In this document: positions 1 to 12,791 of the stretch, piece by piece
Numbering within the stretch: the first letter of the stretch is position 1
Layout: every line of letters starts with the position of its first letter
Assembly: GCA_036785705.1 (NCBI GenBank)
Contig: JAWUZG010000970.1
Span: 1,274,501-1,338,500, forward strand
DNA from: Acanthornis magna
Taxonomy: Eukaryota; Chordata; Aves; Passeriformes; Acanthizidae
Reading direction: 5' to 3'
Length of the DNA stretch: 64,000 nucleotides
Notes under the pieces: model-generated
What the model was told of the DNA's origin: nothing
The model's input: only the letters and a program-made list of their open reading frames with translations
Database searches by the model: none
Translations under genes and position numbers: made by a program

Positions 1-1959
1 TAGCATAATATGTGGTTTTATATGAGTTCTGAAAAATCTGAGGTGTGTCTTGATCATCTACATCTTACATTATGTTTCTAGGCTATTTGAAACTTGGAAA
101 ATACTACTCCTATTTATCATACAAATTTATTGGGTACACAAAGCCCATGAAAGGGTCTGTACCCTTGCTCAAATATATTTTCTGTATTGAGGAATGTTAA
201 TTTGAGAACAGATTAGAAATGTGTTGGATGTTGATAATCTGAGTTACAGAAATATTGGGTAGACTTTACTGGTGTTAAAAATTTTAATTAATGTAAATTG
301 ATTAGGATTTCTGATGCCAGCATGTCCACCTTGTCTTCTTTCTGTGGTAAAGCAGTAATTGCTCCTGAGACTGTAAGTAGCAGAATCTAACTGATTTCTA
401 CTTTTATGGTAGTAAGGCTCGTCTGAACCATGACAATACTGATTTGGGCATAACTTGTAATATTTTCATCATCTGTGACTTTCTCGCATCTGAGAACTTG
501 AGCGTTGTTAGCTCTGTGTCAGTCAAATCCCTTTTATCAAACGTATCACAGTTGTTTCCCAGTCAGACACCTCTCTTGTGTCTGTATTTATTGGCATTTG
601 CTAAACTAATGGTCATGATGGTAGATCTGTTGATCTGTAGCAAAAAAAGTAGTTTCAAGAAAGGGAGACTCCATGGTAAGGAAGGCAGCATAACTGTATT
701 GTTTTAGGTGAATGTTTAATTTTAGCAATAGAGAAGTCCTCAGTGTCCAAGGAAATTATTCTACAAAAGAGATTGTACCTGATCAAATATTCAGTCTGTT
801 TACAGTTCAAATTCAAAAACTGATTAAACAATGCATGATTTCAAAGATTGTGAGGGAATTTCTGTCTACAGGATTGTAAACAGAGCTGTCATGCTAGCTC
901 ACTTTCTTAGGAAAAGATTATTTTCCTTGGAACTTTTTTCCTACAGATCTGTTTTTACACGTCTCAGTATATAACTAAGCTGTCTCTTCTGTGTCTCCAC
1001 ACCCCTGCCCTGGAAATTAACGAGTTTAAAGCTTTAATGCTGTGAGCAATTTTATCAAGTAAAAATCCAAGTTGACACTGAGTGGAATCATTCTGCCTTC
1101 TGCTGCAAATACATAACCTGCATTATTTCAACTGTTTTTACAGCTTTTTAGATTTTTAAAGATTGGGGATGGGTATAAGTGAAAAGTCCTCTTTTATTCT
1201 GCATTAGTTTACAACTGGATCAATTTGCGGCCTGGTTTTCCCATGCAGTTGCATGAGTATTTGTGCAGTTGCACAAGGGAAGGAGCAAGAATCCACACCT
1301 CTGTTGTGGGGGAGGGAGGTACTGGACATTTTGACAGCAGCCAGATCTGTTCACAGTCATTAAACTGACTTTGGAACCATGACATAGAAAAACTGCTGTT
1401 CATTTTATTTTAAAGACAAATTTAAGTAATGATACTTCCGATTTGTATGTTACTGAATAACAGGGCTGAATTTTGAAAGTTGAATTAACACTGTCACAAT
1501 TTTTGTGATAGAATAATTCTTTGTCGCCATTTTAAAGTGATTGGGAAAAGTCGATGAATGGATTCCTATTTGTAACAAAAACAAAATGCATGTTTACATA
1601 GGATGAAACCAAATTGATGTCTATCCTATAGTGAAAGTCTTGGGGAGAAAATCTTACAAACCCAGCATTTAAAATTGAAGTATTTTTAAAGGTCATCTTG
1701 TGAGTATTGATGTAGTGGTATTTCCATAACAAAGTTATTGTTGCTTTGAGTGATTTTACTATTGCATAACTTCTAATTTTCTTTAAAAAGAACCAACAAC
1801 TCTGAATTCCGTTCTTTGGCAAAATTAATTTGAAATAAGCATGGGATAATGTGGACTACATACAAGAACCCTTTAAATGGGATTGTGGCAATATAAGCTA
1901 ATTATCAGCCTTCCTTCCCTGCAGTAGTTGTGTGTTCCATGATTCTGTAATTGTGAATA

Positions 1960-2550
1960 AACAGACTAGGAAAGGACCTTAAGAGGTTTCCAGTCGATTC
2001 CTTGCCTGCATAGAATGAATTATATCTATCACTGATGTCTGATCTAACCACAGATTAGAGACCTGCAGCAATTCCAGCCTCTATGTCTCCTCCACCCCTG
2101 TCATTAGAAGAGTTTACTCAATATCTGTCTGCATTGTGCCCACCCTGCTTATTGATTTGCCACAGTTGAAGCTCTGTCATTGCTTAATAATAGTGGGCCT
2201 AGAGAATAATTCTCCCTTTCCTTTTTATAGCTGGTTCTTACATACTTGAAACTATATTGTAGGTCCACACTCAGCCTTCCGTGGACAGCTCTGTTTCTTT
2301 TGGTATCTAGTAGTCAGCCTGCCCTGCTTTCTAGACCTGTAGTGGTTTTCTTCCTCTTGTGTGTGGTCTCTGTTTTTCCAATAGGCCTGTTTGTTGAAAT
2401 TTGGTATTCAGAATGGTCCTGTAAGCCAACTGAGATCATGCTAGCACTGGATTGAGAGAAAGGAATACATTCATGACTTGCTACAAGTGTGCTTATCCAC
2501 GCTGAATAGATACATGCCCTTTTTTGCACATATATAGCATTCTCTTGCAG
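1960..2550 (-). repeat. Old, degraded CR1-like LINE remnant
   Basis: From about 1966 the + strand reads like the reverse complement of an avian CR1 3' region: AGGAAAGGACCTTAAGAGG, then a diverged stretch with GATGTCTGATCTAACC, and from about 2200 the phrase TTCTTACATACTTGAAACTA. These resemble the conserved phrases of old CR1 families (rapid drift, no clear target duplication). Limits are approximate and the middle is poorly matched. It could be two separate fragments. Confidence 0.5.
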
Positions 2551-2924
2551 TAACTGAGCTGCCACATGGTTTTTGTGCATTTCCTGGTTCTGTATTTATG
2601 TAGTTTATTATTTCTCTGTAAACTATGTTGCACTTGTACCTGTTCAACTGTATTCTGTGTCTGTCAGGTAGTTTTTCTAATCTGTTATGACAGCCTTGAA
2701 TTCTGATCTGCTCTTTGTATATACTGCTCTCTCTTGTATTTCTTTTGTGGTCTGAAAAAGGAAATATTCAATAGTCAATTACCCAGTAAGTTCTAAATAA
2801 AACTACACAAACCTTCACTGAATTTACTTCAGTTTTATATAAGCTACTCTGCAATTATGATTTTTCCAGCTTTTTTCCTTGACTTTTCTTAGATAAATGT
2901 CTTTAGAATTAAATTTTATTAGAG

Positions 2925-3037
2925 ACATAGACTCATAGAATGATTTGGGTTGAAAGGGACCTTTAAAGATCATCTAATCCAGCCTTCCTGGCATGGGCAG
3001 GAACATCTTTCACTAGATCAGGGTGCTCAAAGCCCCA
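2925..3037 (-). repeat. CR1 LINE fragment, 3' end
   Basis: The + strand starts with CATAGACTCATAGAATGATT, followed by TTGGGTTGAAAGGGACCTTT, AAGATCATCTAATCCAGCC and later CATGGGCAGGAACATC. This is the reverse complement of the CR1 3' terminus, including remains of the short ATTCTATG tail repeats. The copy is heavily 5'-truncated at about 110 bases, as is usual for CR1. Its 3' tail lies at the left end, so it is antisense to ATP9B. Confidence 0.85.
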
Positions 3038-4553
3038 GAAGTCAATAGAGGGAGGACATGTACCCTCAAACGGTAGTGCAACTGGTTCTTCTCAGAGTGA
3101 AATTAGTTCCATTTTAGAGATTGTTCTTGACATGTCAGTGTTGGTTGTGACTTCTGTTTTCTTACAGTGTACAAATACGTATGAATGGGTTGACTATACA
3201 GAATTAATCCAGTAAACAGTGCTGAGGTGATTGGATTGTAAATGTGGCTCTTGTTCTCAGTGGAATTCTTCCTGTTGGTTTGAATAAAATTTGTAAGAGT
3301 TTCCTAATGGTTGTTTTCTTTTTGCTGCATCAAAAATATTGCCAGTATATTCAAAAACCTCATTAGAAATTGTTTCTCATTTCAACTTCATCAGCTGATG
3401 TAGCTGAAATCTGCTGTTATCAGCTCAGTCAACTGCAGTAGGTGAAGAACACAGGAGGCCTGTCCTCTCAGTGGTCCTGATTCACCAAAACAGACTCCCA
3501 ACATGATTGAGGTACCTCCTCACTGTATTAACAAATAAATACAGATAAATTCTCCTTTAATGTATGGGATTGTAAGCCAAGTGTATGCAGTGTATAGCAA
3601 ACCTGCTTTTCTTTGCAAATGGTCTTGGGATAGTCTTTCTGCCTCTGTGGATAGTAATGATAAGTCTTAAGATGATTACATTATGTGAGTTGAGTCATAT
3701 CCATGTTTGTTCCTTGTTTTACGGCTGTTGGTAAACAGTCTGTTGAGCCTCAGAGACATCATTCTGTTTGCCAGCCTTTTGTTCCTCCTTTTTGTGATCT
3801 CATCCCTTCTTTCCTGTATCCTTGTCCAAAATGCAGTTGTTTAAAGGCTGCTGTGAGCTCTTCTCTATCTCACTGCTCATGGTTTGAACTTCAGTAGATT
3901 TGTAAGCTGGTTCGGCAAGGATGCTGTTACTTTCTTCTGTGAAGTTCCCCCATTGCGGATCACTGTGCAAAATCTGCATTTACATAGTGGGTTTGTTTTG
4001 AATGGTTGTTTTTCTGGTTTTGTTTGCTTGGTTTTGTTCTGATTTTTGAAGTATTTGACAGTGTGGCATTAACAGTGGTATGGAGGAAATAGAAGGTTTG
4101 CAAATTATGTGGTAATTGTATCCAAAGCTGCTGAAATCTTCTGAGCTGTGTTGGACAGAAGCCTTATTTCCTCTTCAATCATTAGCATAATCTGAGTGTT
4201 AATAATACAAGATAAAGAGTTCAGCCATAGGACTGTAAGGTATGATGCAGAGTCTTACTAAGTAGAATTTTTTGAATCTGTGTCAGGGCAAGGTGTAGTG
4301 AAACTTGTCATTATCGTATTAGGATTTTCTGTAAGGAATGTGCAGTTGGTTATATATGTGTATGTGTGAATAAGTTGAGTACTGTGTAATTGCCCTAAAT
4401 ATTAGAAGTTAACAACATGTTTGCTTATTTAGATGTGGCAATCATTTTTAAGCTTGTTTCTCATAGGTTTTTCCTTTAGGGGTTCCAGGTTTGGAAACTG
4501 ATCTCATATAGCACATTTTTAGTTTTAAAAGAAACAATTGTCTTTCTTTTCAG

Positions 4554-4704
4554 TTGTTCTGATTGGCTCATAAACATTTGTCGAAGAAAGAAAGACCTGA
4601 AGGCTCGCACAGTGTGGCTTGGGTGTCCTGAAAAGTGTGAAGAAAAATACCCCAAAAATGCCATAAAAAATCAAAAGTACAACATCTTCACCTTTATACC
4701 TGGG
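4554..4704 (+). CDS. ATP9B: ATP9B internal exon 1 of 8 in window: N-terminal cytosolic tail to start of membrane helix 1
   Basis: ATP9B is a class 2 P4-ATPase (Neo1p/ATP9 group), a putative phospholipid flippase of the trans-Golgi network; family work indicates that it does not need a CDC50 subunit. This 151-base exon follows a pyrimidine-rich tract ending in CAG (4551-4553) and ends at donor gtaagg (4705). It starts with the last base of a split codon and then encodes 50 residues, including [22 protein letters not shown] and [12 protein letters not shown]. The last matches the P4-ATPase N-terminal signature just before helix 1 (N..KYN..TF.P). The segment corresponds to about residues 100-150 of the full protein. 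The preceding exon was not found upstream in this window, so the gene begins outside it. ATP9A has a visibly different sequence after WLG (HPEKRDQRYPRN), so ATP9B is preferred. Confidence 0.95.
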
Positions 4705-6807
4705 GTAAGGCTACTAAATGCTTTCTGATGTCGGGCTGACTGTATGTTCTGTGGTGTTTTTTAACTATTCTGTGAAAAGTTCATTTTATTTCCCAGATTC
4801 TTCTTTTTCTTTTTATATTTATCTTAATGTCATGTTGAATATTGGCAGTTGAGGGCAAGGTTGCATTTCTAGTAAGTTGTTTTGTTTTCAAAGGGATATT
4901 TACTAAATTGTAGTCTGTATGATTGAGTGGCTAGAATTTAGTGAAGCTTTTGAAATTTGAGATGGGTTTCTTTGCACTTTTCTATTCATCATTAGAAATT
5001 TGTAATCCTTTTTTAAAAAGCACTTCTGCCTGCAAAGGACTAAATTAAATTGAGAAGCTGAAAATTACAATTTAGTCCCATGGATATTTTCTCATACTCC
5101 TTACCACTGAAAGCATACTAAATAATGAATTCTGAAATTGACAGCCCCTTAAAGAACAAAAACAACTAGCATCTTCAATTTGTATCACAAGTAGGCCTAG
5201 TTTAGTGCTTTTCAGAGTTGACTTTTTTATCGCTGTTTTTTTGCACGTCTTTTTGACTTTGAATGCAATTCTTCAGGAAATACTTTTGTTGTGGGAAGTT
5301 TTTTTTGTCGCTTTTTCCTAAGAAGCCATATTACGCCTTAATTTCAATTTTTTTTTGTAATATTCACAGTGTATATGAAGACAAAGGAGACATTACAGTT
5401 TTGTCTAGTTCATACTTTTAAAAAAATTTGTTGTTATTATGAAATTTTGCAACAGAGAAACAACTTCTGAAATTCACTTGTTAGAACCTAAAAACATATC
5501 CTACTGTGATATTATAAATATTACTATTACACTTTCATTCATACTTTTACTAATACTATCCAAGAGTCCTGTGTCCCATTACAAAAATGGAATGTCTTGT
5601 CATTTTGAATACAGACATGCTTTGTGTTAAATTTTTAATTTAAGTGATCCTGCTGGTTTATAAGTGTATTGATTCTATTCTTCTGTTGTCTTTGGTCCAA
5701 TGACTGGCAGATGTTTTCTATTGCATTTCCTTATTAAAACAACAAAAAAAATTAATGGCCTTGTAATTAAGACTGATCTCCTGTCAGGAAAATAAAATGT
5801 CTTTTATCACACGTGGATAAAATATTCCCGTCATTATTGCACAAAGTAAATGTTTTCTTCCAAAGTTTAAATTATTAAATACACTGAAATTGGTTAAGCC
5901 ACATATGCTTTCCTAAAGGTCACAAAATTCATTAAGCATATAGTAAGCCATTGATTATTGCAACTAGAAATCTGCAGCATAGATTACAAATCCTGAACCA
6001 GATTCGTGTTTCCTATAGGGATCAGCCGTAGTTTGCAATTCCCTATTGTGAGAGAAGAATGTTTGTTCTTTTTTGATCTTTTAAAGATCTTGGTTTTACC
6101 CAATAGGCCAAATCAGATTTTTAGTTTGGTGCTAGTATTTGAAAACTCAGTAGTAACTTCAAAATGAAGTGAGGTACTAAACGTAAAGCCCAAAAGTTGG
6201 TGAAAATGAAATGTTTTCAAAATTTAATTTTAGACATAAATTAAGACTTTTCACTGGTTAGAATACTGTGTAGCTATCTTTTTTTTATGTGGCTGTACTA
6301 GAAGTAATTTGTAGGGAACATCGTTGTATTGGTTCCAAACCAATAAATGTAACTAAGTCATAAATATTGACTCCAGTGATCTACTCCGGTTGAAATTTTC
6401 ATTATATGAAATTTTGTGTTCTGTTGTATGGTTTTTTTAACATGGCAGCTGGCAATGGATAATATTCAATGATTTCATATCCAAATACAAACTTTAAAAT
6501 AATGCTTAGATTGACAGAATTTTACTTGCTGGTTAAAAGAGCTGCAACATTTCCAAAATATCACCAAATTTCTGAACATTTATGTAAAATACTTGCTGCT
6601 TCTCCCTTTAAACTAGTCTGTTCAATTTCTATTTACAATTTCATATACATCTTGATATAGCTGCTTAGGAATTTTGTGTGAGTTTCCATAAAACGTATCT
6701 TCTGTGATAGGCAGGTTTTGAAGATCCCTCTCCTGAACTTCAAGGCAGTAGTTTTACTAGTTTTATGTAGCTGGAGATTTTTCAATTTGTTTAACTGGAT
6801 GAAGTGC

Positions 6808-7104
6808 TTAACTTTGTGTTGAATGAACTGTCCGTGGTCTGCCAGGATTCAAAAGATTTGTAGGAAGGTATTTTTTAACTTCTACCTTCGCCTGCAAGAT
6901 CTGCACCTTCCAAAGTACTCTGTGGACTTTTTTTTGGCCTGGTATATCAAGTTTTTGTAAACAGTTAAACATACAGCTAGAAATGAGTGTATAAACTTCA
7001 TCAGGATCAACATAAGGTACAGGTTCAGCCTGAAGTAGTTTCATTTTGGAAGAAGGCTGTGACCTTTCCTACAACTTCAGATTTGACTTTTTTGCCTTTG
7101 TAGT
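6808..7104 (-). pseudogene. Possible retrocopy remnant, unrecognised protein
   Basis: The minus strand holds an open frame of 78 codons from 7044 to 6808. Its product contains PVPYVDPDEVYTLISSCMFN and LQKLDIPGQKKVHRVLWKVQ. In frame upstream of the first Met, after one stop (TAG), another 12 or so Lys-rich codons continue. The amino-acid composition looks more like a real protein than chance intron reading, but I do not recognise the family. There is no obvious poly(A) tract or target duplication. It could equally be a chance frame. Treat it as a candidate only. Confidence 0.25.
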
Positions 7105-8105
7105 TTTATTGATAAGTCATGAAATAGCATTCCATGCACTTGAAAAAAAATCATATGGTTGGAGGCTGTTTAGATAGTCTCTAGCTGAACTGGCAATTTT
7201 GAGGTACCACTACTTTGTTGTGCCTGCCAGAAAGACACTTTGAAATTAACTTTCCTGAATATTTTTATCTAGCACATAGGTTTTTACATAATTAAATTAT
7301 AATGTTGGACTGGTAAGAGCAATAAACATGAGTCAAATAACTTTGAGTTTTTTGCAGAAGTCATTGTAATATTAACTGAATTGTAAGATTAAAAGATGGA
7401 TACAATCTTTAAATGGGGCTTTTTGATCTATTTTGAATGTTTTATCTTTGAAATAATTTGTTATTCATTTTCTCAAGTCTCAGTGTTTCAAGTTCAGTAA
7501 CCACTTCACTTAATGCTGCTGGAGGTGCCATGTTACCCTGGCTTACTGAAGAAATATGTGAAGTCTTTGAAGATTCAAAACTCTATGAAATGAATAATGT
7601 TCTTAGCATTGTAATTATGACCAAAGCAATCTTGAGAACATACTCTTGCTGAGGTGGTGCTTTTAATTACCAAAAGAATCTCTGCATCTGTCATTGCTGT
7701 GGAATATGGGACAATGTATTCTGTGATAAGTTTACTGTGACTGCACTTAAAAGCTGGATAATTAGCTTTGAGTTTAGACCAAACCTTTGATTTATTAATA
7801 AATACAGCTTAGTACCTATATTTAAATTTTTGCACAGTGATCTTGATAATATTCCAGTTTTCAAAATACCCAAAATTAACAAATTGCTTTTTCAGAGTGA
7901 AAAGAGGCAATAATATCAAAGGATTTTTCTCAACATAAATAGCAGTGTTATATTAAAATAATGTAGTAGTGTGTGATGCTATATAACATATGTCTGTGCT
8001 ATATAAATACTATGATAGCACCATCTATAATAGTATGACAAATAATGCTTTTGTATCTCCTATCATGAAAAGGTGTACTTCAATGTATATTATGGGTACC
8101 AATTT

Positions 8106-8195
8106 TAAATAAGAAACATTTAATAAGTTTAAATTAATTAACATTTAATTAAATTAAATTAACATCTAATAAAATGTAATAAATAAAACATTTAT
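8106..8195. repeat. AT-rich low-complexity stretch
   Basis: This is an almost pure A/T tract made of permutations of TTAATTAAATTAA and AACATTTAATTAA. It lies about 20 bases upstream of the acceptor region of the exon at 8217. It is simple-sequence drift with no coding content. Confidence 0.7.
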
Positions 8196-8216
8196 CTGTT
8201 TTCTTTTTCATTTTAG

Positions 8217-8330
8217 GTTTTATATGAACAGTTCAAGTTTTTCTTGAATCTCTATTTTCTCGTCGTGTCCTGCTCACAGTTTGTACCAGCACTGAAAATA
8301 GGCTACCTGTACACGTACTGGGCTCCTCTG
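8217..8330 (+). CDS. ATP9B: ATP9B exon 2 of 8 in window: membrane helix 1 and the start of helix 2
   Basis: The exon has 114 bases, exactly 38 codons in phase 0 on both sides. The acceptor is TTTTAG (8211-8216) and the donor is gtaaac (8331). The product starts [15 protein letters not shown] and continues through [20 protein letters not shown]. It forms the first transmembrane helix with the conserved Asn of the P4 FxNLYFL motif, the short lumenal turn, and the entry to helix 2. In this family helices 1 and 2 line the groove along which the lipid headgroup moves. The residues [10 protein letters not shown] and [12 protein letters not shown] match ATP9B rather than ATP9A, which has LFNQFKYFFN and RLGALYTYWVPL. 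No odd codons, stops or frameshifts are seen. Confidence 0.96.
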
Positions 8331-11300
8331 GTAAACAGAAAAATACTATTAACTAGAAGTTTTGGAGTTTAAATTTCAATGAAAGGTTCATGTCTATGTA
8401 CACTGCATAAACTGCAACTGGTGAACTGCAGTGGTCAAAGAACAGAACAGAAGTACAATGCTTGTTCGAAAGCTGTTGTTTGATAGCCCTCCCTTCCACA
8501 TGCCTCCTTTGCCTGTGCCCCACAAGCTAGAGGTCGTTTTCGTTAACCAGCTAGGCTGAGTGTGTGGTGCTCTGTTCTGCCTGCTGGTCACCAGAGAATT
8601 TAAAAAAAACAAACAAGCAAGAAAAGCTCCAGCTACTAGAGAAACTTATTGGGCCACATAGGTAATTTGTGTGTTAAATTTCTTTCAGTTTATTGTTTTT
8701 TGGTGTTTTGTGTTTTCAGACTAGGTCGGAATTGTGAGCATAATTTTTTTACATTCCTTCTGTATCAGTTTTGATCACAGCCTTTACTCACAAAAATTGA
8801 GATAAAATATTTTAAGCCATGGATAAATCAGGAGGAAATTGTGCACTGAAAATAAGTTATTAATGAAACATGCTTCTCCTAATTGGTCACCCTGCCAGTT
8901 GTACTGGCTCCTTTTCGATACATCTTTTTATTATTGAGCCCTCTGCAGTATTGTCTTGGGAAACTGTTCAAACCACTTTCTTCTGACTCAGGTTTCCTAA
9001 GGTTTGAAAACTGTATTCTCTTCAGAGGAGATCCTTTTGGTAGTCTGCCAGCTGTATTGCCATGATTTGGAATTATTTTCTAATTTGTAACTAGGTCATT
9101 ACCTTTCGTTTCATCTTCCCAGTCCCCTAACACTAGGTTTAAAGGCAGGAAAAACAAATGCCTTAGGTTTTAAACCTTTTTTTAAAAATTGGTATTTTTC
9201 AGTGGCATTTATTCTCAGTGGTATTCAAGAACAGTGACATGCTCACTGCTTGAGTAAAGGTCGTTCTTAACAAGTCAATAGAGCAAATATTCTGGATTGA
9301 TTTCATTGTTTTAATTGTTGTAACATGTGTCCTTTTAACTGTGGATAAATGGAGAGACTGTCCTGGGTGTTCTTCCCACCTCTCTTTCCAGGCAACTTTT
9401 TGCTTTTGCTGCAACAAAAAAACGCTTTCAAGACAGAAAGCTTGTTCAACAGTAGGATTTTAAATGGATATTTACAAAAGTCTTTGGCATTGACACAGTA
9501 AGAAAACACCAGAAGTCAGCCCTTTCTGGAAGTTGCTCAATTCACTGTGATGTGATGTGCTGTGTGCAGCTCTGTACATTAGTGGGGTAGTAAGAAAAAA
9601 TCCCAACAAACCCTTAGCATCTCAGCCCATTTCTACCCTGCCCAAAGAAGGGAGAAAATACTGTATTTTGCAAATACCAGTAACCTGTTCTGTATAGATA
9701 TGTTTGTCTTACTCAAGGATATTTTGAATTATGTATGCCAGTTTTCACATACAGCTTGAAAATACCAATACCACAATATCTTTTTTTTTGCTAAATGCAC
9801 TTGTTTCTGCTTTAATAGCTTTAACTGGCTTCATAATTTCAGCTCTCCTTTGGAAGAATATCAACTTATTTTGAACAAATGAGTAGAAAGAGAAGTGTCT
9901 TTCTTAAATTGTTCCTCATAGTCGCAGTCAGCTGTACTCAGCTGCTCATTAAGGGGCTGCTAGAGGAAATTCTTGCAATTACCACCTTGCATTCTGTGTT
10001 TTGATTACTGTCTAGTAACAAGGTGTGTGCAAATGACAAATATATTTGAAGGTGCCTCAGGAGTGCCCTTTTTTATGCTGCTAAAACATCTGTATTGCCA
10101 AAGCATAGGAAAATGCTGTTGTCAGAAAGGGGGAAAATCTGATTGTTCATTCAATTATGCCCTGGGAGTAAAAAGAGAATGCTTTTTGCATAGGTCCTTT
10201 TTTGTTCTATGTAGTTCCAATATAATTGCAGCTAAAGTAGGCCTGAACAAAGAAGTAGTGCTTAACTGTAAGGTCACAACTGAATAAGCCTTGTAACTTT
10301 GGTCTCGAACTGCAAAACAGCACTAAAATCCATAGGAGGTTTTAATCAACACTGTTCTTGGAAAGCTGTACACCTTCATTCCTTTCATATTGCTGGGACG
10401 TTAGGGGAAGTTTGGCAGACCATTGGACTTCTGCAAGAGAAGTCTAACGGCATAAATTTTCTTCTATAAAGTGTTGATGGCTGTCTGAAACTAGATAGAT
10501 AATGTAGAACCTTACTTGTTGGTGGATTTGTTAATATTTGAATTTTGTATCCCTCTTATTTATAATAATGAGAGGCCCTTTTACTGGTGAAAATTTTATT
10601 TCTCTTTCACTGATAGAGAAAAACTCAAGTGCTGAGTCTGAGCCAGAAGATCTGATTTGAGGAGGTTTAGAGAGGTAGAGAGGAAATTTATGTGCTTATC
10701 CCTGAATTGTTCTGTGTTTTTTAGCTTACCGTCCTTTGTGGCTAGAGACCATCATTGCTGAGTGAAACACTCTGTGCGCTTCCAGCAGAAGCTGCAGTGG
10801 CACTGTCCTGTGAAAGTAGCAGCCAAAGCATTTAGACACTTAAGTTTTTCATAACAAATCCCCTTTTTCTTTGTCCATATTGGTGATGTGTTGCTAAATA
10901 ACTACATTTAAGATGCAAAATTATTAAATTAGCCATCTATTTATCTTTTCCTGTGTATTACGAAAAAGTTAATTTTTCAACATTAGAATTGGAGGCTTTT
11001 AAAATGTTTTTTGTAAGGCCCTAAAGTTTGTGGAAGATAAGGAAATATGCTTATTGAAACTATAATCATCGTCTTCAAGTAATTCAAAGCATTTTCCTTT
11101 CTTGCATTTCAAAATGCTATCTAAATTGTATGTATTTGGACGTGTAGTTACTCTAATTGTATTTGTACATTGTGCAAGTATGATTGTTTTTCCTGGACTC
11201 TAAACCAAGATACTCTTTTAACTTGTTGAAGAAAAGACTGAAATTCAAATTTAAAAAAGTAAATACTCTAAGCACATGTTCTTACTCTGTGTAGTGTTCC

Positions 11301-11361
11301 TACTTGTCTATTTCTATTCTAGCACTGGGAATTCTGAATTGCATTATTGTATCTTTAACAG
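8331..11361 (+). other. ATP9B: ATP9B intron between exons 2 and 3 of the window
   Basis: This is 3.0 kb of AT-rich unique sequence. I see no recognisable repeat, RNA gene or open frame with family resemblance. Confidence 0.85.
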
Positions 11362-11470
11362 GGATTTGTTTTGACGGTCACAGTGGTACGGGAAGCTGTT
11401 GATGAATTTCGACGTTACAAGAGAGACAAAGAAATGAACTCACAGTTATATAGCAAGCTGACAGTACGAG
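11362..11470 (+). CDS. ATP9B: ATP9B exon 3 of 8 in window: helix 2 and the linker into the actuator domain
   Basis: The exon has 109 bases: 36 codons plus the first base of a glycine codon completed in the next exon. The acceptor is AACAG (11357-11361). The donor is gttagc (11471), which lacks the usual purine at +3 and so looks weak. The product begins [20 protein letters not shown] and ends [11 protein letters not shown]. It covers helix 2 and the charged amphipathic linker that joins the membrane domain to the A domain. The phrase [15 protein letters not shown] is typical of ATP9 proteins. The following intron is 10.1 kb and carries the retroviral LTR. Confidence 0.95.
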
Positions 11471-12746
11471 GTTAGCAAAACAATTTGTATAAATCCTTAA
11501 AATATTTCATCTTTATATATACATTTGCAAGCTTTCAGTTCAAAGAAATAACTAATAGTCTCAAGCTGTAGTACTCAGAATGAAACTGATACTGAACTAA
11601 ATAAAGCATGTGATTTCCCTTAGAGAAATATGATTGTTAAACTTGGCCTGTTTAAGAAGTTTTATAACTATTTGGTTGTTTATCAAAGAAAGGTGTATGT
11701 ATATAATTGTGTATATTTTTTAAGAGTTCTGCTGTTTAGTACCCTTACTTCAAAGTGCAGTTCACCTCTGAAATTGATGGTGAACAGTTAACTCAACAGC
11801 ATTGTCAACTATGTATCAAGTGTATATAGGAAATAAGGGAGCAGTAAATAATTAATTGAAATTCTCTAGAGCCTTTCAAATTTGGTGGATATATTTGTGC
11901 TTAAGGAAAGGAAGGTGTATTGTGAGTCAGCTTCAGTATCAAAAATATTGATTTGAATTTTTGAATGTTATTTGAAATCTTTTTAATCATGCAATATCAG
12001 TAACACCAATTTTCTTCAATGAAAGGAGAAATCAGTTCTGACTTTTTTTGGACTCAAAACAATTAACAGATTTTCATGAAGACTTTTAAGGAAGTAAAGC
12101 ATTTCAGATGTGAAGTGACAATTGGTAGGATATTATAAATTTTAAACATGGGCATAAGAGAGACCTATGCATTGCTCTTCACTTTTATGTGCTTAGCATG
12201 TGTTAGTGTTAGATTCAGAACAGAGTGCCACACAGAAAGATGCCAAAAAATAATGAATAACCTAATATCAAAACTAATTAATAACCTTACAACACAACCT
12301 TGCTATTACCATTGAAAGATTTTTTTCTCTGTTAAGGATTTTCCTTGGCATAAAAATTCTAAAAGTGGGAAGTTAAGGAATGTGAGGTTGTACCTCAAGC
12401 AGTTAGAGTATATGGCCGATTTTGTGCCAAATGTAAACTCCTTTTACTTCTTCCCAACACACATTTCAGTGCACTTTTTAGAATATCTTGGTAAATATTT
12501 TCTGAAAGTCAGTAGGAAGAGTAACACCACCAGATCTTGGAATCTTGATCAGAAACTAAACTCTTGGAGTTGCTCTGGATAGTATTCTCTCCAGAAAACA
12601 ATGGATGAAAAGCTTGTAATGTAACACAAGTCTGTTTTGTATGTTCCCATTTTTGGAGGTAATTGGAAGGCAAACAAACAGTCAACAGTCTCATTAGTGA
12701 TGGCATTCGTGCCACTTCCTTGCAGTATGGAGACTTTGTTTCCAGA

Positions 12747-12791
12747 CTTCCTTCAGTATGGAAGCTTCTGAAGTTTCCATGCTGAAGGAAG
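12747..12791 (+). repeat. 45-base near-perfect inverted repeat (hairpin)
   Basis: The left arm (12747-12763, CTTCCTTCAGTATGGAA) and right arm (12775-12791, TTCCATGCTGAAGGAAG) pair over 17 positions with one U-G wobble in RNA. The 11-base centre GCTTCTGAAGT pairs again (one G-U and three Watson-Crick pairs), leaving a 3-base loop. That gives 21 pairs in 45 bases. It lies on the transcribed strand of an ATP9B intron. The loop is very short for a classical microRNA precursor, and the outer flanks do not extend the stem. Confidence 0.8.

Larger units (their letters stand above)
1..4553 (+). other. ATP9B: ATP9B intron (3' part)
   Basis: This is the end of the intron before the first exon in the window. 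It is AT-rich and contains an old CR1-like remnant (about 1960-2550) and a younger CR1 fragment (2925-3037). I looked for the expected upstream exon encoding the stretch just before WLINIC and did not find it. I see no other supported feature. Short open frames here lack family resemblance. Confidence 0.8.
4705..8216 (+). other. ATP9B: ATP9B intron between exons 1 and 2 of the window
   Basis: This 3.5 kb intron contains an unexplained protein-like open frame on the minus strand (6808-7044) and an AT-only low-complexity stretch shortly before the next exon (about 8106-8195). I recognise no repeat family elsewhere in it. Confidence 0.85.
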
